Position numbers and translations under genes: made by a program
The notes under the pieces: model-generated
What the model was told of the DNA's origin: nothing
Seen by the model: the letters and a program-made list of their open reading frames with translations, nothing else
The model's database searches: none
Assembly (NCBI GenBank): GCA_037577475.1
Contig: CM075206.1
Location: 7,473,459-7,537,458 of the forward strand
Reading direction: 5' to 3'
DNA: 64,000 bases
DNA from: Chaunax sp. Z400
Lineage: Eukaryota > Chordata > Actinopteri > Lophiiformes > Chaunacidae
Part shown: positions 25,936 through 40,105 of the stretch, in pieces
Layout: each line of letters starts with the position of its first letter
How positions within the stretch are numbered: the first letter of the stretch is position 1

Positions 25936-27649
25936 GTCCAGGTTTCCGGGTTAAAAGAGAAGATAAATAAGAAGGTAATTTGCCGATAATGGCCTAGTAA
26001 ATAAAAAAATACCAGTGACTAAGGCGGCGTGTGTTAATGTTTGTGCATGCTGTATTTGTAATAGTCTGTTGAATTAAACCACTGCTTTAGTTGTCAGATC
26101 ACAAAAATGCCTGTGGCGAATTTTTTCATGTATTTTCTCTTTTCTTTTTTTTTTACGGCTGACAAAATATACACACAGCCCATTCACCCTATCGCAGGAG
26201 GAAAGACTTGTTCCATTATAAGAAAATATTCTAATGATATTATACAGTTGTAAGATCAAAGTGATGAAGATTTAAACATTGTTTTGACCAGTAATGTAAT
26301 TCTTGTAGTAACTTATAGCTTTAATCAAGGGCATCCTGACAGTTACAGAGTGGGAAAAGCACTTTTCTCATTTACTTAAGTAAAATAATTCTTTCCTAAC
26401 GTATTTCTGCTCAGTCTGTGATTCAGACCAGTGATTATCAGATCACAAGCCAACTCCTGGAACATTCTGGCCCAGAGCCCAGCTCTCGACCTGGCATCCA
26501 GCCTCCGCTTTGTTACCCTCTGATATGCGTTTGCGATCTTTGCTTTACCCTTTTGTAAGATTTTCAGACCTGAAGACTGCTCAGCACTGACCGGTCTTTA
26601 CCACAGGATGATGCACTCGATCACATCCTCCCTATAGAATGTTATCTGTCCAACCACATCTTCACGGTTGCTGCCGCTTGCATTCAGGCACGTGAGTGTG
26701 TGCCCACCCAGAGACGGAGAGAGCAACAGCCAGACAGGCAGGGAGACAGGAACACAGTCATGTGGCCCCTCTGACCCTCTGTGCTGTGTTCTCTGGATGA
26801 GTTGTGTCTCATTGTTCTTTTCTGTCACTCATGCAGCGGGGCACGGGGCGATCAGACCGGCCTCATAGTGCCACATTTACTTCTCCAATGTGGATCTGAT
26901 CTCACACCTTTCACTTCACATTCCCATTACTTCAGGCTTTTATTAATTTATTTAATCAATAGCTGTTTAACTTCTCCTCTGCAGAAATCTGTTATGGCAG
27001 GCAGATGCACAAAGCTGCTACATCAAGTTATGAGCATGAGTTGTCTGCCGACTGAGATGTGCTTGTGACACGTTGAAACTCTCAGAGTTGTGTAATGTTT
27101 GTATAATGTAAGCGTGGCCTTCATCCTCAGACCAGCTTGTGAGGTCATTAACTCATGTAAGATTTGTCTTCGTGCACATCTGCATTCAAATGTTGGATGC
27201 TGACTCAGAGATCTAGGCTCCACTGTTGCCATCGGCTAAATTCTCCAGCCTCCCTGTTGAAGATTATGAAACTGGCTTTAAAATCGAGTTCAGCAGCTCA
27301 ACAGGGCTTTGGATGATTTGAGACTAAATATATGTAAAAGGAAACTTAGTCCCCAGGCTAGAGTTGGGTCTGAGTGGATGGCAGCCTGGGTCTTTGGTGC
27401 CTCATTTTTGGCGCCCTGTATCATTTTGTTTAAAAGATGCCCTGCAAACCAAAACCTAATGTGAGCCAGCAAGAGAGTTTTTTTACTAACTCATCATACA
27501 GTAGTGCATGTATAAAAGTTTTAAATCCACCTGCGAATGACTATACATTTTCCTTTATTGCTCTTTTTATGGATTTATTATGGTAAACCGTTTTACCATT
27601 GATTCATTCACTGTCTCTATACAGTTAAGGATCCTGCTCTATTTATTTT

Positions 27650-27800
27650 TGTTTTATTTTTACATTTATTTAACCAGGGAGTCTCATTGAGATTAAAAAT
27701 CTCTTTTACAAGAGAGACCTGGCCAAGGTAGCAACCAATCACACATATTAAAATACAACAAATACAACATGTTATACAACAATCCACAATAAAAACAACA
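27650..27800 (+). repeat. Dispersed repeat, 'TTTATTTAACCAGG' family, copy 2
   Basis: TTTATTTAACCAGGGAGTCTC, ATTGAGATTAAAAATCTCTTT and ACAAGAGAGACCTGGCCAAGG match copy 1 about 2 kb upstream, same orientation. Only the 5' portion is kept. Direct repeats this close can recombine. Confidence 0.75.
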
Positions 27801-29388
27801 AAGACCATTCATACATAGTGGCCTCTCAAGAAAAACATGCACATTTTTCCATCACCACGTTCTTCTACACTGCTAATAAATACCAATTGGGTGACTGGAG
27901 CATCAGAAACAGTGAAGCTGAGTAAACCTGTTGACCTTGATTTTACGACGTCTGATCATTTGCAGATACTGGTGATAGGATAAAAAAAAATGCAAAAGTA
28001 AAACTGCATAAAACGTAAGGTTCCTATGAAAATAGAATTTTATCCGCTGACGATGTTCAGCATCAGTGCAACAGCTGGATTAAAGAGGCCATATGACCTG
28101 TCATGTCGGATAACAATCATTACCTCAGCTATTTTGTATATGATTCATCTTTATGGAATTCTACAGTAGTTTTCGCCTAGTTTTTTAATACATAGAGGAC
28201 TGAACCTCCTTTCCTAAGTCTACTGGCATCTGTGTCGATGAAAGCAAAGTGCCTCTCATTTCACTCTCTTTACTCTAAATCATATTATACAGTCGAGTTC
28301 AGTCTCTTCCAACACACCCAAGTGGCTCATTCACTGCGTGACTTCAGGATCGGTTCCTCGGCGGCAGACTGGCACAGGCCTGGGCTCCAAACTGAACAGC
28401 TTCGGGTGTAATCCTCACCTGCTCTCCACACTGTTAAATCCCAAATGTTTTGATTTATGTTGTCTCCCCTCTCCATTTGTTGGGGTCTCTTTTCAGCAAT
28501 GCAGGGATTTATCACCGAGGGATCAGTCAAAGTAGGTTCTGTTTATACTGTTCATGCAGGAAGAAAGTGATGTCGAAGCATATCATCTGTCACTTGGCAT
28601 CATGAGTCCAAAACGCATTCATGAGCACACGCACATTCAGTTTTATGGACACATAATTGTAAGTATTGCCCTGTGTACAGTTCACTGCACCTGCATCCTG
28701 TTATCTGCTCTATAAATGACTCCTTGCTCTGAGTCAACATCCCTTCCTCATTTTGTGATTATTATTATGTGATTAAATAGAAAAAGAAATAGATTCGGAT
28801 GCACAAAGCCTCCATCCTCACACACCTGAACCGTAGAGGGAGTGACAGATTTTCTTTTCATGTTTTGTACAAACTCCTGCCTTGAAGTTGGTTTCTCTTG
28901 TGCATCTGAGCCCTGAAACAATGTACCGCAGTAGTGAATGTCCATATCGTGTCTGCAAGTGTTGGGTTTTCTCTGATCATGTGCACAAGAGGAGGGAGTG
29001 GCCTCCCCGCTCCAACACATGGTGCACAGACTAAACAACGAGATGAATGTTTCCGGAATCCAACCTGGCATCGAGGCAACCCAATCTTCCCGTGTGGCTT
29101 GACGTGCTGACTGAATGAATCACGTTCAGAGCAGAATAAAGGACAAGTTATAAGCGAGGAGAGAGGGAGAAATGGGTAATAACATGACAGAAGAGAGCGG
29201 TTTCAAGTTTTGATTCCACTACGTCTGTTTAATAATTCCAGTTGATTACAAATTGGGACATATTTTCATGCTTTGGGCCATGATTTTATTCACTATAAGT
29301 TGATGGTTGAATGCTTGGAAAGCAGCAATGTGGCGAAAAAGGGGTCAGACAGGGGAAGAGATGTGAGTACTCAGACTGATCAACAGGA

Positions 29389-29732
29389 TTTAAAGGGACA
29401 GTCCACTGATTTTACACATCACATTCAGTTTACTCATTGGCTCTGTAGGGAGCGCTTTAAAGTCAGTCAGAATAACCCTGATGATCTCATCAGAGCACAA
29501 TGATGACGTCATCGTGGTTATCTCAAATTTGGCTCAATAATAAACTTACCATATGAAGTTGGAAATATGTGATTTCCAGCCATGGAGGATCTAATGAAAG
29601 ATTTGCATCATGGGGAAATTTAGGATCTAGCATTTTGGATTGACTTACACTGAAAGTTAGGATATTTTGGCCTCCGCTGCTTCAATTTTGTGTAAATGAT
29701 GCAAATTTTCTCGTGGGTCACTTTAAGAAATT
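29389..29732. mobile_element. Non-autonomous dispersed element with short inverted ends
   Basis: The left end is TTTAAAGGGACAGTCCACTG and the right end GTGGGTCACTTTAAGAA; the outer TTAAAG-x-GAC is inverted between them. The interior has GGCTCAATAATAAACTTA and GGATATTTTGGCCTCCGCTG, which I recall from a common teleost repeat. It is non-coding. The palindrome TGATGACGTCATCG inside it is a perfect CRE-type site. Confidence 0.65.
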
Positions 29733-30260
29733 CACATTCGCTAAACTTATGTGGAAGAGAAAAATAAGGTAAATAGTGAAATTACTGTTTATTACAATTA
29801 TTTGTTTATTACATCCCTTGGTTTATTGTGACTTAGCAAACCTACCATTTTTGTGCATGTATGTTTTCTTATATATTCAGGGATTATTTCTGATAAACGC
29901 TATTGGGCCCTTTCACGTTTGGTTGCACGTCCAAATTAAGTGGTTCAGCTGCTTTCAACCCCGTTTGATTTACTGACTATTTATGTATCCATGTCTTGCT
30001 TTGCTTTTATGTATCAATGTCACCATGACCATAACCGAACAAGTGATAAAACCTGAATCCTCCTTTAAGCCTCTGACTGTCTACACTTCTAGAACAGACG
30101 GCACATTTTGGCTAAATTCCAAACCTAATTGAAACTTTATCTTGAAAGAAAAACCCACAAGGTGCTACTGTACCACCATGCAGTGATGGAGCTGTGCTGC
30201 TGTCAACCTGTCTCCTCCCACACATCACATTTCACCTTATGCTGCTTATGCCATGCTGTA

Positions 30261-30273
30261 CCCCCCCCCCCCC
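30261..30273. repeat. Poly-C tract
   Basis: A run of 13 C, in a C-rich neighbourhood that continues to about 30720. Confidence 0.9.
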
Positions 30274-33200
30274 AACTCACACCTCCACCCTTTTTATTCC
30301 ACCCAAACGCCTGGAATGAGCTGGTCTGGTCTTGTTTGGCTGGCATAGAAGGCAGCAAATTAGAGGCTGGGACTTTGGGAGAAGGGGTTGTGACATTGTG
30401 GTGAAAGGTTTTGGCGGACTATAAGAAAGGCGCCTTGTTTTGGAGAAAGAGCTCTGAGGGTATCTGGGGGCTACCATGGGCTGAGCCTCATTGCGGTTTG
30501 CAACAAAAAGCTGTTGGGATTTGGAGAGAAAGTTTCAGACACACCCCCAACTCTTACTCAGTGCTTCCACCCACTCCCCAATCCACCAACCCCTTTTCCT
30601 CATGCCTGGAAAAGTGTATCTGTCTCCGTTAGATCCAAATAGGAACCCCCCTCCATGTGTTTTTCCTAAACCTAACCCCCATCCTCTGTCTTCAACTTGT
30701 AGTTTTCTCCTTCCTCACTCTTTTCCTCCTGATTGAGGAGAGCCAGGCTGTGGGTCGGTGTCAAGAGGGAACACACGCACACACATTCTGACGTCTACAT
30801 GTGACAACAATGGCTGTTGGCTGAGGGAGAGAAGGGGGTGGACGGGCAGCGGCAGTTCTTTGGATGGCCTGATTGGAGCATAAACAGCAGCCCAGGAAGT
30901 GCTGAAGTAAGGACGAGTGGGAGGGAGGGAGCGTAGGGGTGTGCAGATCTTGCTGGGAGAGACCAAAAAGTTTGGGACTGAGATGGTGTGAGGGATGGTG
31001 TGTGAGTTAGTTTGTGTCACAAGACGTCTTCTTTGAGGATGTACTGTGTCGCATAGAGAACTGAAAAGAAAGGTAAGCTGCTGCAAGGACAAACACACAC
31101 ACGCTAAAAACAGATATGAACTTAAAAAGTGAGTGAGTACAGACAGCACCCCTTCTCCTCTCTGTCTCTTCCCTCTGTTTATTTAAACTGATGTATTCTG
31201 GGGCAAAAAGTCTTGCATGCCTTCAAAAAATGCCTTGTCGTTATTCTTGCACGCAATGTCATTTTAAATTCCAGATAGTTTCCCAATGGTATTCAACGCA
31301 GTGTCCTTAATGCGTGCACAATTCTGATGGTTTCCCCCCGGCTTGTTGTGCATCGCCGTTTTTTTTTGTTTTTTTTTGTGATGCCTTGAACCGCAGCCAG
31401 CCATTCAGTGTGTGAAGCAAAAAAAAAAGAAAAAAAGGGGACCATCTAATGTGTGTGCGGCTGTGTCTAATTAAGCTAATGGGGGAGATGAGTGGTGAGG
31501 GTCAGACCTCGAGAGACTGAACTTGAAAACACAACGGTCACTTTCACGAAACACGTCTGTGACATTAATCGTCACAGATGCAATGATTATGCGTCCTGCT
31601 TTCTAGATCACAGAGGAAGGATATCTGCAGGTGAAAGTAGCCGATCCAAGATCTGCAGATTAGTCATGTATGGTGCTGTTTACTCTCTGGATCAAATTGA
31701 TTGTTACATTTTCCCACAGGGGGAAATGCTATATCCCTCCTCTCAAAGTGAACATTAATATCAACTTTAAAGACGCTGTGATGCTTGCATGTCACATAGA
31801 TTCATAGAGTAGTAAACTGTTGTGAATGATGACCTCTTTTTATCCAAGAGCTATGATACCATGTCAGTAGTTTGTCACCACACTGCAAATAAAATAGCAT
31901 TTGTGTATTTTACTGTCTTAACAAGCCGATTTTCCTGTCTGGAGCTCTCCATTACAGCTGGAATTGGTTTAACATATTCTGCTGTTGAGGAGATTTACAT
32001 CTGGAGAAGGCCGGCCTGCCAAAGTAAAGGCAGATGGAAAAATTAATTTAAAAAGGGTAATTTCACAGCCATTCACATGAAAGTGTTTGATATGAATCTC
32101 TTTTAATGTCAAATTTGGTTTGAGATGTCTGGGTTGTTTTTTTTTATATTACTGGTTGAATGGCGTTCTTTTTTACGGCTTACAATCAAGCAGGGAACCC
32201 ACCAATAACCGCAGAAGTGTTTTGTATTAATACAGGTATGGAAAGTGCTCATAACCCTACTTTTTATTGGTCAGGTGTTCAGTGATGGGTGTGATTTGTT
32301 GAGTCTCTTTCACCAATGAATACATCAACCTCAGTTCCCCCGCTGGGAGGGAAGATAAACAGGTCAGGGAGGAGTGACAATCACAAAGACAAATGAGCTT
32401 GCACCCTTGCACCCCTTCCAGAGCCCCCGAACCTCATCCTTTATCACTCACTCTGGCACGCTGACAGCACTAGACTCTCTCTCTCTCTGTCTCTCCTCGC
32501 TGTGCTATGCTGACATAGCAAGTTGTCAATTTTCCCACAAGACCAGAGGAAACTGTTATTAACTGGAAGGCAGTGCTTTGGCTGCCGGTTTGATTCAGCC
32601 GAGCTATTTGTCTAAGTGCTTGCATATGAGGTGCAGGGATTTTGGAAGTGTTTTTACAAGCGAAAGCACACAGTAGCTCTTGACCGCGTGCCTCCGTGTA
32701 TCTGATATTGTCATGCATTGCTGAGGATACGTCGTAAAAGACTTGATTACCTGACTGGACTGCTCTCAAGGCACATCAGATAATGTCTGGATCTGAGAAG
32801 GAGATCAAGAACTAAGTTGGTCCATAAGTATTAAGTGATACATATCTGGGGCTGTGGAGTTTGATGGTCGACACGGGACATTGAGGCTTCTGGAAACACA
32901 CCTGGACCAGTTGCATGGCGCCAAGCAGTGCTGAGGCCGGGGGTAGGGGGTGGGGGTTGGTGTTTGGGAGGAGGGAGAGAAGCCTAACCAGGTGTTGCTC
33001 CTGCAAGCTGTCTGCACCGCCATCCCTCATTGGGCTCTGAGCCAACTTGTGTCACGTCTCATTGAGCCTCAGGGTTTGATCAAACCTTTTGAAAAGCTTT
33101 CATTTCAGCTCCTATTTGTGGCTGAGTTATATGTCAAACGATCCTGGCTAAATAAAGCCCCCATTCATATTTTGTCTGTAAACATATTAAATAGTAATTT

Positions 33201-36200
33201 TATGGAAATTACACTCAAAATGTCAATTTTCTTACCACATTGTCAACTGGTTTCTTTTTTTCTTTTTAATTCTAATGAAAACCTGTGAAGGATCCTAAAC
33301 AACAGGGACACTGATTTTGCTCAGAGATGTTGATTTTTTTTTTTATGTCTGAAAGTGTTAGAAACTTCCCAGTCATTTGAACCAGTCAGACTTTTGCTTT
33401 CAATTAACCCCCAAGCTAAAGGTTTTCATGCTGACCACTGAAACCACTGCTGATTTCCTCTATCCCAGGATAATGACAAATGACTTCTTGGTTTTTAGTT
33501 TCATATAAAGCCTCACTTCCTTTACAGGATCTGCTCACAACCCTTTCTGGACAGTCAAGTGTCCTCTGCTGGCGTCATTGCAACAGTTTTGTTCAGCTTT
33601 AAAAGTTTGCCTGAGGGAAATTAAATTCTCAATTAGCTGGGAAATAACTGATCTTGTCCTGTAGGAAGATTTTCTATCATTTCAGCAGCTTAGACCAGAA
33701 GCTGTGCTAATGGATGAAACAACTTGAGTCTAATAGAGGCGGTGATGATTGCAAGGCATAATCAGATAGAACCTTTATCACATTAATTGACTTCTACCTG
33801 TTGTAAATTGACCTCATTTTAGACAATTTTCTATGAAACAGTTTAAGACTCTTTAAAAATCTTTTATTTCTGCAAAGAAGGCAAGAAAATACTGCATATA
33901 TATTATCTATAGCCGTCCTTTAAAGAAGCAGAAGATTATCTGATTGTACTGTATACTTAGGGCAAAGTAAGGTGCAGAAGGGCTGTATTTAATCTCTTCA
34001 CTAATCATAAGTGCATTTTTGGCATGACATGAATTTAATCAATCAGAGTGTCATCTCCCATTCCCTTTAAAACCCAGGTGCGTTTGGTGTATTGCTATTC
34101 AACAGCGACAGGTATGTGGTCCTTGGCCAGTGGACCCTCTGCCTCCACCATCTTTAAATCCTTTGTCCCACCAACAACCTCATCTGCCTGTATATGAGCA
34201 CATGCACAAATTCTAACTGAGGATGAGGACGGATGCTGCACCTCCCTGTGTATGTTAATTGTGATTAATAGCAGATGGGAGAAATATTCCATCTTTAATG
34301 AAGAAAATATTACTTACATTTCAGATCACCTCGAGGCAGAGGCAATTAGTGCATCTCCCCATTAAAACTGATGCTGTGCTCATTAATGCACGAGAAACAG
34401 CAGTTTAACTCCATTGATTAATTATATCTGTGCTTTTTCTACACATCCAAAAAGTCCCACCTGCAGTCCAGGTTCATACAGTGAAATAGTTTGGAGCTCC
34501 ACATGGAAAATACTTTAATTAAAAGTTTAATTCTGTTTTCTCTGTCCTGTCAGCATCCTACTATCTAAATAATGCATCCTTTCAAGGGCAGGAAACATAG
34601 TGCGTTATTTACTCAATGCAACAACGGCACCACTGTGCGCTGAGTCCCTTTATTTCCAATGGCTTTCTCCAAGGCACGACGGCTTTTCACTTTGTCAAGC
34701 AAAGTGGTGCCCTGTACTGCTCGGCACAGCCAGTATACTGGTTGAACTTTGTGCGCAGCTGTGCTGTGACATGCTGAACCCAGTAGCGAGAATAGCTGGA
34801 ATCACGTTGCACCAACAATGTGCCTGACGACACATCTTTTTTGGGGGGGGCACAATTACATTTGCTACTTACACAATGTTGGTGCTGAGCTTGAAAATGT
34901 CACCTGCATCAGTTGGAAACCAGCAAAGACGTTGTCGTTCAAGAAAATCTGACAGATCAGGAGAAAATGATTTAATAAGGCAGTCATATATAATAAAAAA
35001 ATAACGATTCTTTATTGTCAGGCCTTCACAGTTTACTCTCTCTCATATGCCCTCTTTGATATTCACTCATCTGAATGGAAGAACTGGAAGAAAAGAACTA
35101 ATTTTGCCTCAATGAAATATTCTTGGCATGCTAAAAATATGTATCCTGCAGAGTTCTAAAAAATCAGTGCACTTAATTATGTTGCTATCTTTCGGTGTTG
35201 CTGTTGGGCAATTGCAGAGGCTTATTTTACACCTCAGTGTCTGCTATAGTCTTTGCTGTAGGCTGTGACAAAGATTATCTGCAGAGGGAAATCATGTTTC
35301 CTGACATGTTGTTGGATGTTGAGCTAATGGGAATTTTGCCAAGATTTTTTTTTTTTTCGTGGAATCCACTGCAAAGAGCATGTTGGAAATGTCACTTTAG
35401 GTTAATCTAAAAGTGGGTGGACCGACAGTAAGAGGAAAACCGTAAAACATATGGTGATTGGTCAGAAAGGTGTATTTTTGTATTCAGAAAATAAGTCTTA
35501 ATTCTTAGAAAGAAAAAAAAAGATGATATTAAACATCTTAAAAAGATCTTTACTTCACTTCTTCTTGACAGTTACAAGTTTCACATGTTAAGTTTTTAAG
35601 TTTTTTTACTTGATTGACTCGACCTATCCAGTGAAGTCAATTTTCTTTCTGTGGCAATAAAGAGAAGGGGGGGCAAGAACAATTTTCTCCACCCACAGGC
35701 TCAGACAGAGGCGGGAGAGGCTCTTACACTTTTCATTCGCTATTACCCCCCAGCTCTTTTCTCCCAGTGTAAACATCCCTCTGCCTCCCCCATTCGTCTA
35801 CTCCTTTAAGCGTTTGGGTTGACGTGTTGCCTCCCACCACACACAGGAACATACCAGGACTGTTTTTGCTCAGTGTCTGACATGCCTTGTGTTCACATCA
35901 ACAGTAGTTGCATGTTTTTTGCCTACCCGTCTCTGCGCCGGCTAATTGAGAATGAAATAATTATAGTTTGTCTCTGCAAATCTCCAAATGCCCCTCGTGT
36001 GTCTGCCCTGTGAATTTGCTTGCGTCATTCTGTCTCTCTGAAAGTGTATAAATCACTTGAATAATACCTCTTTCCCGAGGCCTATTTAACAACCTGCTAC
36101 GTCTTGCCCTTTTTCCTTACATGTTAGCTCTTTTATGCTCTCTATTGACCAAATTGATCGTCTGCTGAGGAGTTATTATCATGACATGATTTCATAATTA

Positions 36201-36700
36201 CCCCTCTGCCTGACAACTTAACGCGCTTTCATTTAGCCACGGTTGAGATTATAAAACTTCTTTCTGTGAACATATTCTGTGAAGCCTGTGACACACAGGA
36301 TGTTTTCGTTAAGCCTGGCTATTCTGAGAACGGCAGCTGCCAGACTCTGGAGCTGGAAGTTTTGAGGAAACCTGTCTTCTTCTTGGTCTGTTTAAAGAAC
36401 ACCTTCCTGCTTTGACTGATAAAGACTCACCCATGTGAAAAACTGGAAAGAGGACAAACCATTTCAGGCCATGTAATCATATACAGAGCGAGTTGCAATT
36501 TTTGCTGCGTGTATACGTGAAGACAAACAGGCGGTTTCCTCTGAGGACTTTATTTAAGTTGTGGTAGGATTATGTGAGTGTTATACCTCTTAAACTTCAA
36601 ATCCGCATTGCATTTGATAGCGGATTTGCTCACACGTGATAGCTAGAGTATTTGGTAGCAGTGAATTGGCTGCAATATTTTTAGCCACACATGTGGCGTG

Positions 36701-37035
36701 GCTCTATGGACGGAGCCAATCGGCCCCCAGCTTTGGCTCAGCCTGAAATATCACAAAAATATTTATATGGATTGTCATGAAATTTTGTTTTTGACACTCA
36801 GGGTCCCCAGAAGGTGAACCCTACTAATCTCCCGAGTTCTCTGAGTACTTTTTAGCTTGATACCTTCATACCTGAAGACCATGATCACTCATGGATGACT
36901 TTTAACTTTTGGTGATGTCCTAAATTTTCCTCTGTAGCGTCAGCCAGCAGGTTGATTCCCTTACTTCTCATCAAGCACCATCACCTGGCCAAAATTCCAA
37001 GATAAGTTTGAGTTATCAGTCTAGCACCTTGTTTT
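36701..37035 (+). repeat. Dispersed teleost repeat
   Basis: It contains GGACGGAGCCAATCGG, TGAAATATCACAAAAATATTT, GGATTGTCATGAAATTTTGT, GGGTCCCCAGAAGGTGAA and TTTTGGTGATGTCC. This order (ATATCTCAACA, GGATTGCCATGAAATTT, GGTCCCCAGAGGATGAA, CTTTGGTGATCCC) is that of a widespread fish repeat I remember. It has no coding capacity. Class uncertain. Confidence 0.65.
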
Positions 37036-37459
37036 TATTTGTAAAGAGCATTACAGCCTTAAAAAGTCGTAAGTTCTTTAGTCTTGTTAAAGGGTAAGGC
37101 TGGCAATGTGCTGGATTTTTCTTAACACATATGAAAAAAACCAAAGCTAGCTTCAATCTCTTAATAGTTGATGCCTTATCAGCCCATTAATTCCACGAAA
37201 GACATAAATCTTGAGAAAATGGTCAGAATATATATTTTTTATTTTATTTATTCATCTATGTTTATTTTCATAATTTCGTAAATCATCTGGGCACTGTAGG
37301 AAAAAAAACTCAAATAGAAGTAAATATTATACCTGTTCTGGACGATGTTTTGTTGCAGGTATTTATGGTACCAGTGGCCAGATGTATTAATAAAATGTAT
37401 GCACAATAACCATGCATATGCCTTTCCCCACACATATTAATAATATTAACAACAACAAC

Positions 37460-37600
37460 AATGACTTTATTTATACAGCATCTCTTAAAAACAAACCTCT
37501 ACAAAGTGCTTTAACAGACATAGCAGAGACAGGAAATGAAGAAGGTAATGTAACAACGTGCAAAGCCATAAGGCCAAACAAATAAGACAGAGATGATGAA
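37460..37600 (+). repeat. Dispersed repeat, 'ACTTTATTTATACAGC' type
   Basis: ACTTTATTTATACAGCATCTCTTAAAAACAA followed by CTACAAAGTGCTTTAACAGAC is the common vertebrate 'TTTATTTGTATAGCACCTTTC...ACAAAGTGCTTTACA' signature, seen at the 3' parts of several fish retroelements. The A-rich stretch after it, to about 37760, may belong to the same element. Confidence 0.65.
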
Positions 37601-37779
37601 TTTAGAAACAAGTGGACAAAAAAACTCAAGATACACCGTGGATGATAAAAACAAGAGGATATAGATGTGAGAAAGTTCAAATAACAATTAATAAAAAATT
37701 ATTTTTTTTAAATCAAATAGAAAAAGAGAATGTAAAAGCAATTAAAAGTGCTATTTATATAAGAAGAATGTGTGGTGAG

Positions 37780-37985
37780 ATGTACATACCTCTGCTGATG
37801 CCAGGCCTCCGCTAACAGTTCCTTTAAATGAAGTTATAAAGTCTCATCAAAGTTCCAACCAGACATGTGTGTCATCACAATGGCCGCCCTCATGGTTCTC
37901 ACAATGTTAAAGAAAGTGAAAAAAAGAAACTCGTGGATCCACCCTTTTATCCGGATCTACTCCTCTTGTACCTTTCTGCTTCACC
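37780..37985 (+). repeat. Dispersed repeat with CTCACAATGTTAAAGA core, copy 2
   Basis: It contains CAATGGCCGCCCTCATGGTT, CTCACAATGTTAAAGAAAGTG and GGATCCACCCTTTTATCCGG, which match the order of the fish repeat family also seen at 17.1 kb. Ends are approximate. Confidence 0.65.
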
Positions 37986-40078
37986 TCAGTATCCTGAATT
38001 AGTTTAATAGCCAGTGATACATACAAGTTAAACATTTCCTCTGTGAGAAACTACTGTAGAAATATTCAGTCAGTCTTTATGGCTGTTCTTAACAGGCCTC
38101 AGGTATTTTCCATTACAGCCTGCCCAGCAGTGGCGGGGTTCTTGCTGAGCTTTTAGCTTAAAAGCTCCTTCACAAGACATGTTGAGGAACATTATCATTT
38201 AAAGCTCATTTTTATAGATAATATCTACATTATAGAGCGGTCTTAAGGTTTGCCAGTCTGTCATTACGTTTCCCATAAATGGAAGAAAATGGCTATAAAA
38301 CTGGTTTGCTTAGAGTTTCCATTTCCCACTCTGCTTCTACTTTAAAATTCAAGGCCACAGGACATTCCAAAAAATTCTGCACATTTCCATTAGTTTATAT
38401 AATGGTGGGAAGAGGGAAACAACCCCTTAACACACTCATTCACCAGCCAACACACAGTTCCTTCCCCTGGACCCTTTATCACCTTTTCTTAACACTTTGT
38501 TTCGAAGTTTCCTTCCCATCAGGTTTTCCTTTCAGGCAGCAGCACAACAATGAGCCGCTTTATTTCAGCTCTCTAAGATCTTAGACAGCTGGAGCCTATG
38601 GGCTGCTAGGCACATGCTAAAGCCATTAGGTGGTGGATGATGGTGGTTACCCACAGAGGCATCACAAAATAACCATTCCACAACATATATAATGAAACCG
38701 AGGGAATGAATGCGATATAGTATCAGCTATACCTAAAAGTGTGTGCATGTGCAGCTGTGTTGAAATGTGGCATATTGCCTGTCATTTAGAAAGAATCTAT
38801 AGGGACAAATGTGCATTACAAGCCTTATTCACATATTAACATATAGATTCATATACTGCATGTGAGTTTAGCCTATGGCTGCTCAGTATTTGCTCAGGCG
38901 GGCAGATCCGAGGCCCTTTATTATTAGACACATCCCAGACACATCCCATTTGGTTTAGTCAAGCTGAGACAGTTTGATGGAGGAGTCTCTGGAGGAGCTG
39001 CAGAATGTCTTAATTACAGTCACTATCTCTATCTGAATTTACTGGGAATGCATCCATTATGCATGTCTTACTTGATACCAGCATGGCCCCAATTAGACCA
39101 ACAATCACGACAAAACTATAGGAAGTTGAGTTTCTCAGCAAATGTGCTGCAAGGCTTTTTGTGAATTGTTGAAAAGCAGCACTCTTTTCATCTATAATCT
39201 ATGTTTTTATACTTTACATTCATCTAATACTTATACAAGCTATAATGTCAAAAGTTGTGACTAATTCCAATCATAATGTAGCCAAACCTCCTTTCTGCCT
39301 ACACTGGAATAAGATCACACACTAAAACAGGGTACAGTTGAGGGAAACTGGAGCATGAATTCTCCATGAATTCGTCATACAGTGCGGCTCCTTTCACATC
39401 GTTAGTTATCATTTCATCCATTGGTAATACAAATTATTTATTCAGCAACTTTGAGGCAAAGTTGAGTCTTCAAACTGCTTATTTTGTCTGATCAACATGA
39501 AGCATTTGTAAATTAACAACTACACAGTGGAAAGAAGAAATTCCATAGCGGTCACACACGTCTTGGGAGAATAATTCCATTCTGTAAATCCACTGCATTA
39601 AATGGTTTATCTATTAAATGACTTAGGCTTTGATTTTTTTGTTTATTCTCTTTTAATGGAATTCATTTTATTGTTTGTTTGTTGTGCATCTGTACGCCAG
39701 AGGGGAAATCTCTCCTCGGTGCTTTTCCAGAAACGACCTCTAGATTCTCTTCGGACTGGTAACAAATCCAGTTTCTATGGAGCAGCTGCATACTTCATAC
39801 TTGATTACAACACTGAGTTTGAGTGTCAGCTCTCTGATTTCCATTTGTCTAGACGATTAAAAGATTTCTTAAATTGTTCCCTCTTAAGGGGCTGTGCTGC
39901 GCCTGCCGTTGCAGTCGGTTCTGTGGGTTTGCAGAGTGTATCATCATTTCCATGGTGGTTATGTGTATCACAGAATGTCCCGCTAAGCTGGATTCTGTGC
40001 TGCTTTGATCAGGCTAGAGTCCCCTCACTAATCCGCTTGAGCTCTGAATGTTTGCCCAGAACACGTACTGTACACAGA

Positions 40079-40105
40079 CACACACACACACACACACACA
40101 CACAC
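40079..40105. repeat. (CA)n microsatellite
   Basis: About 13 CA units, then a short interrupted tail. Confidence 0.95.
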
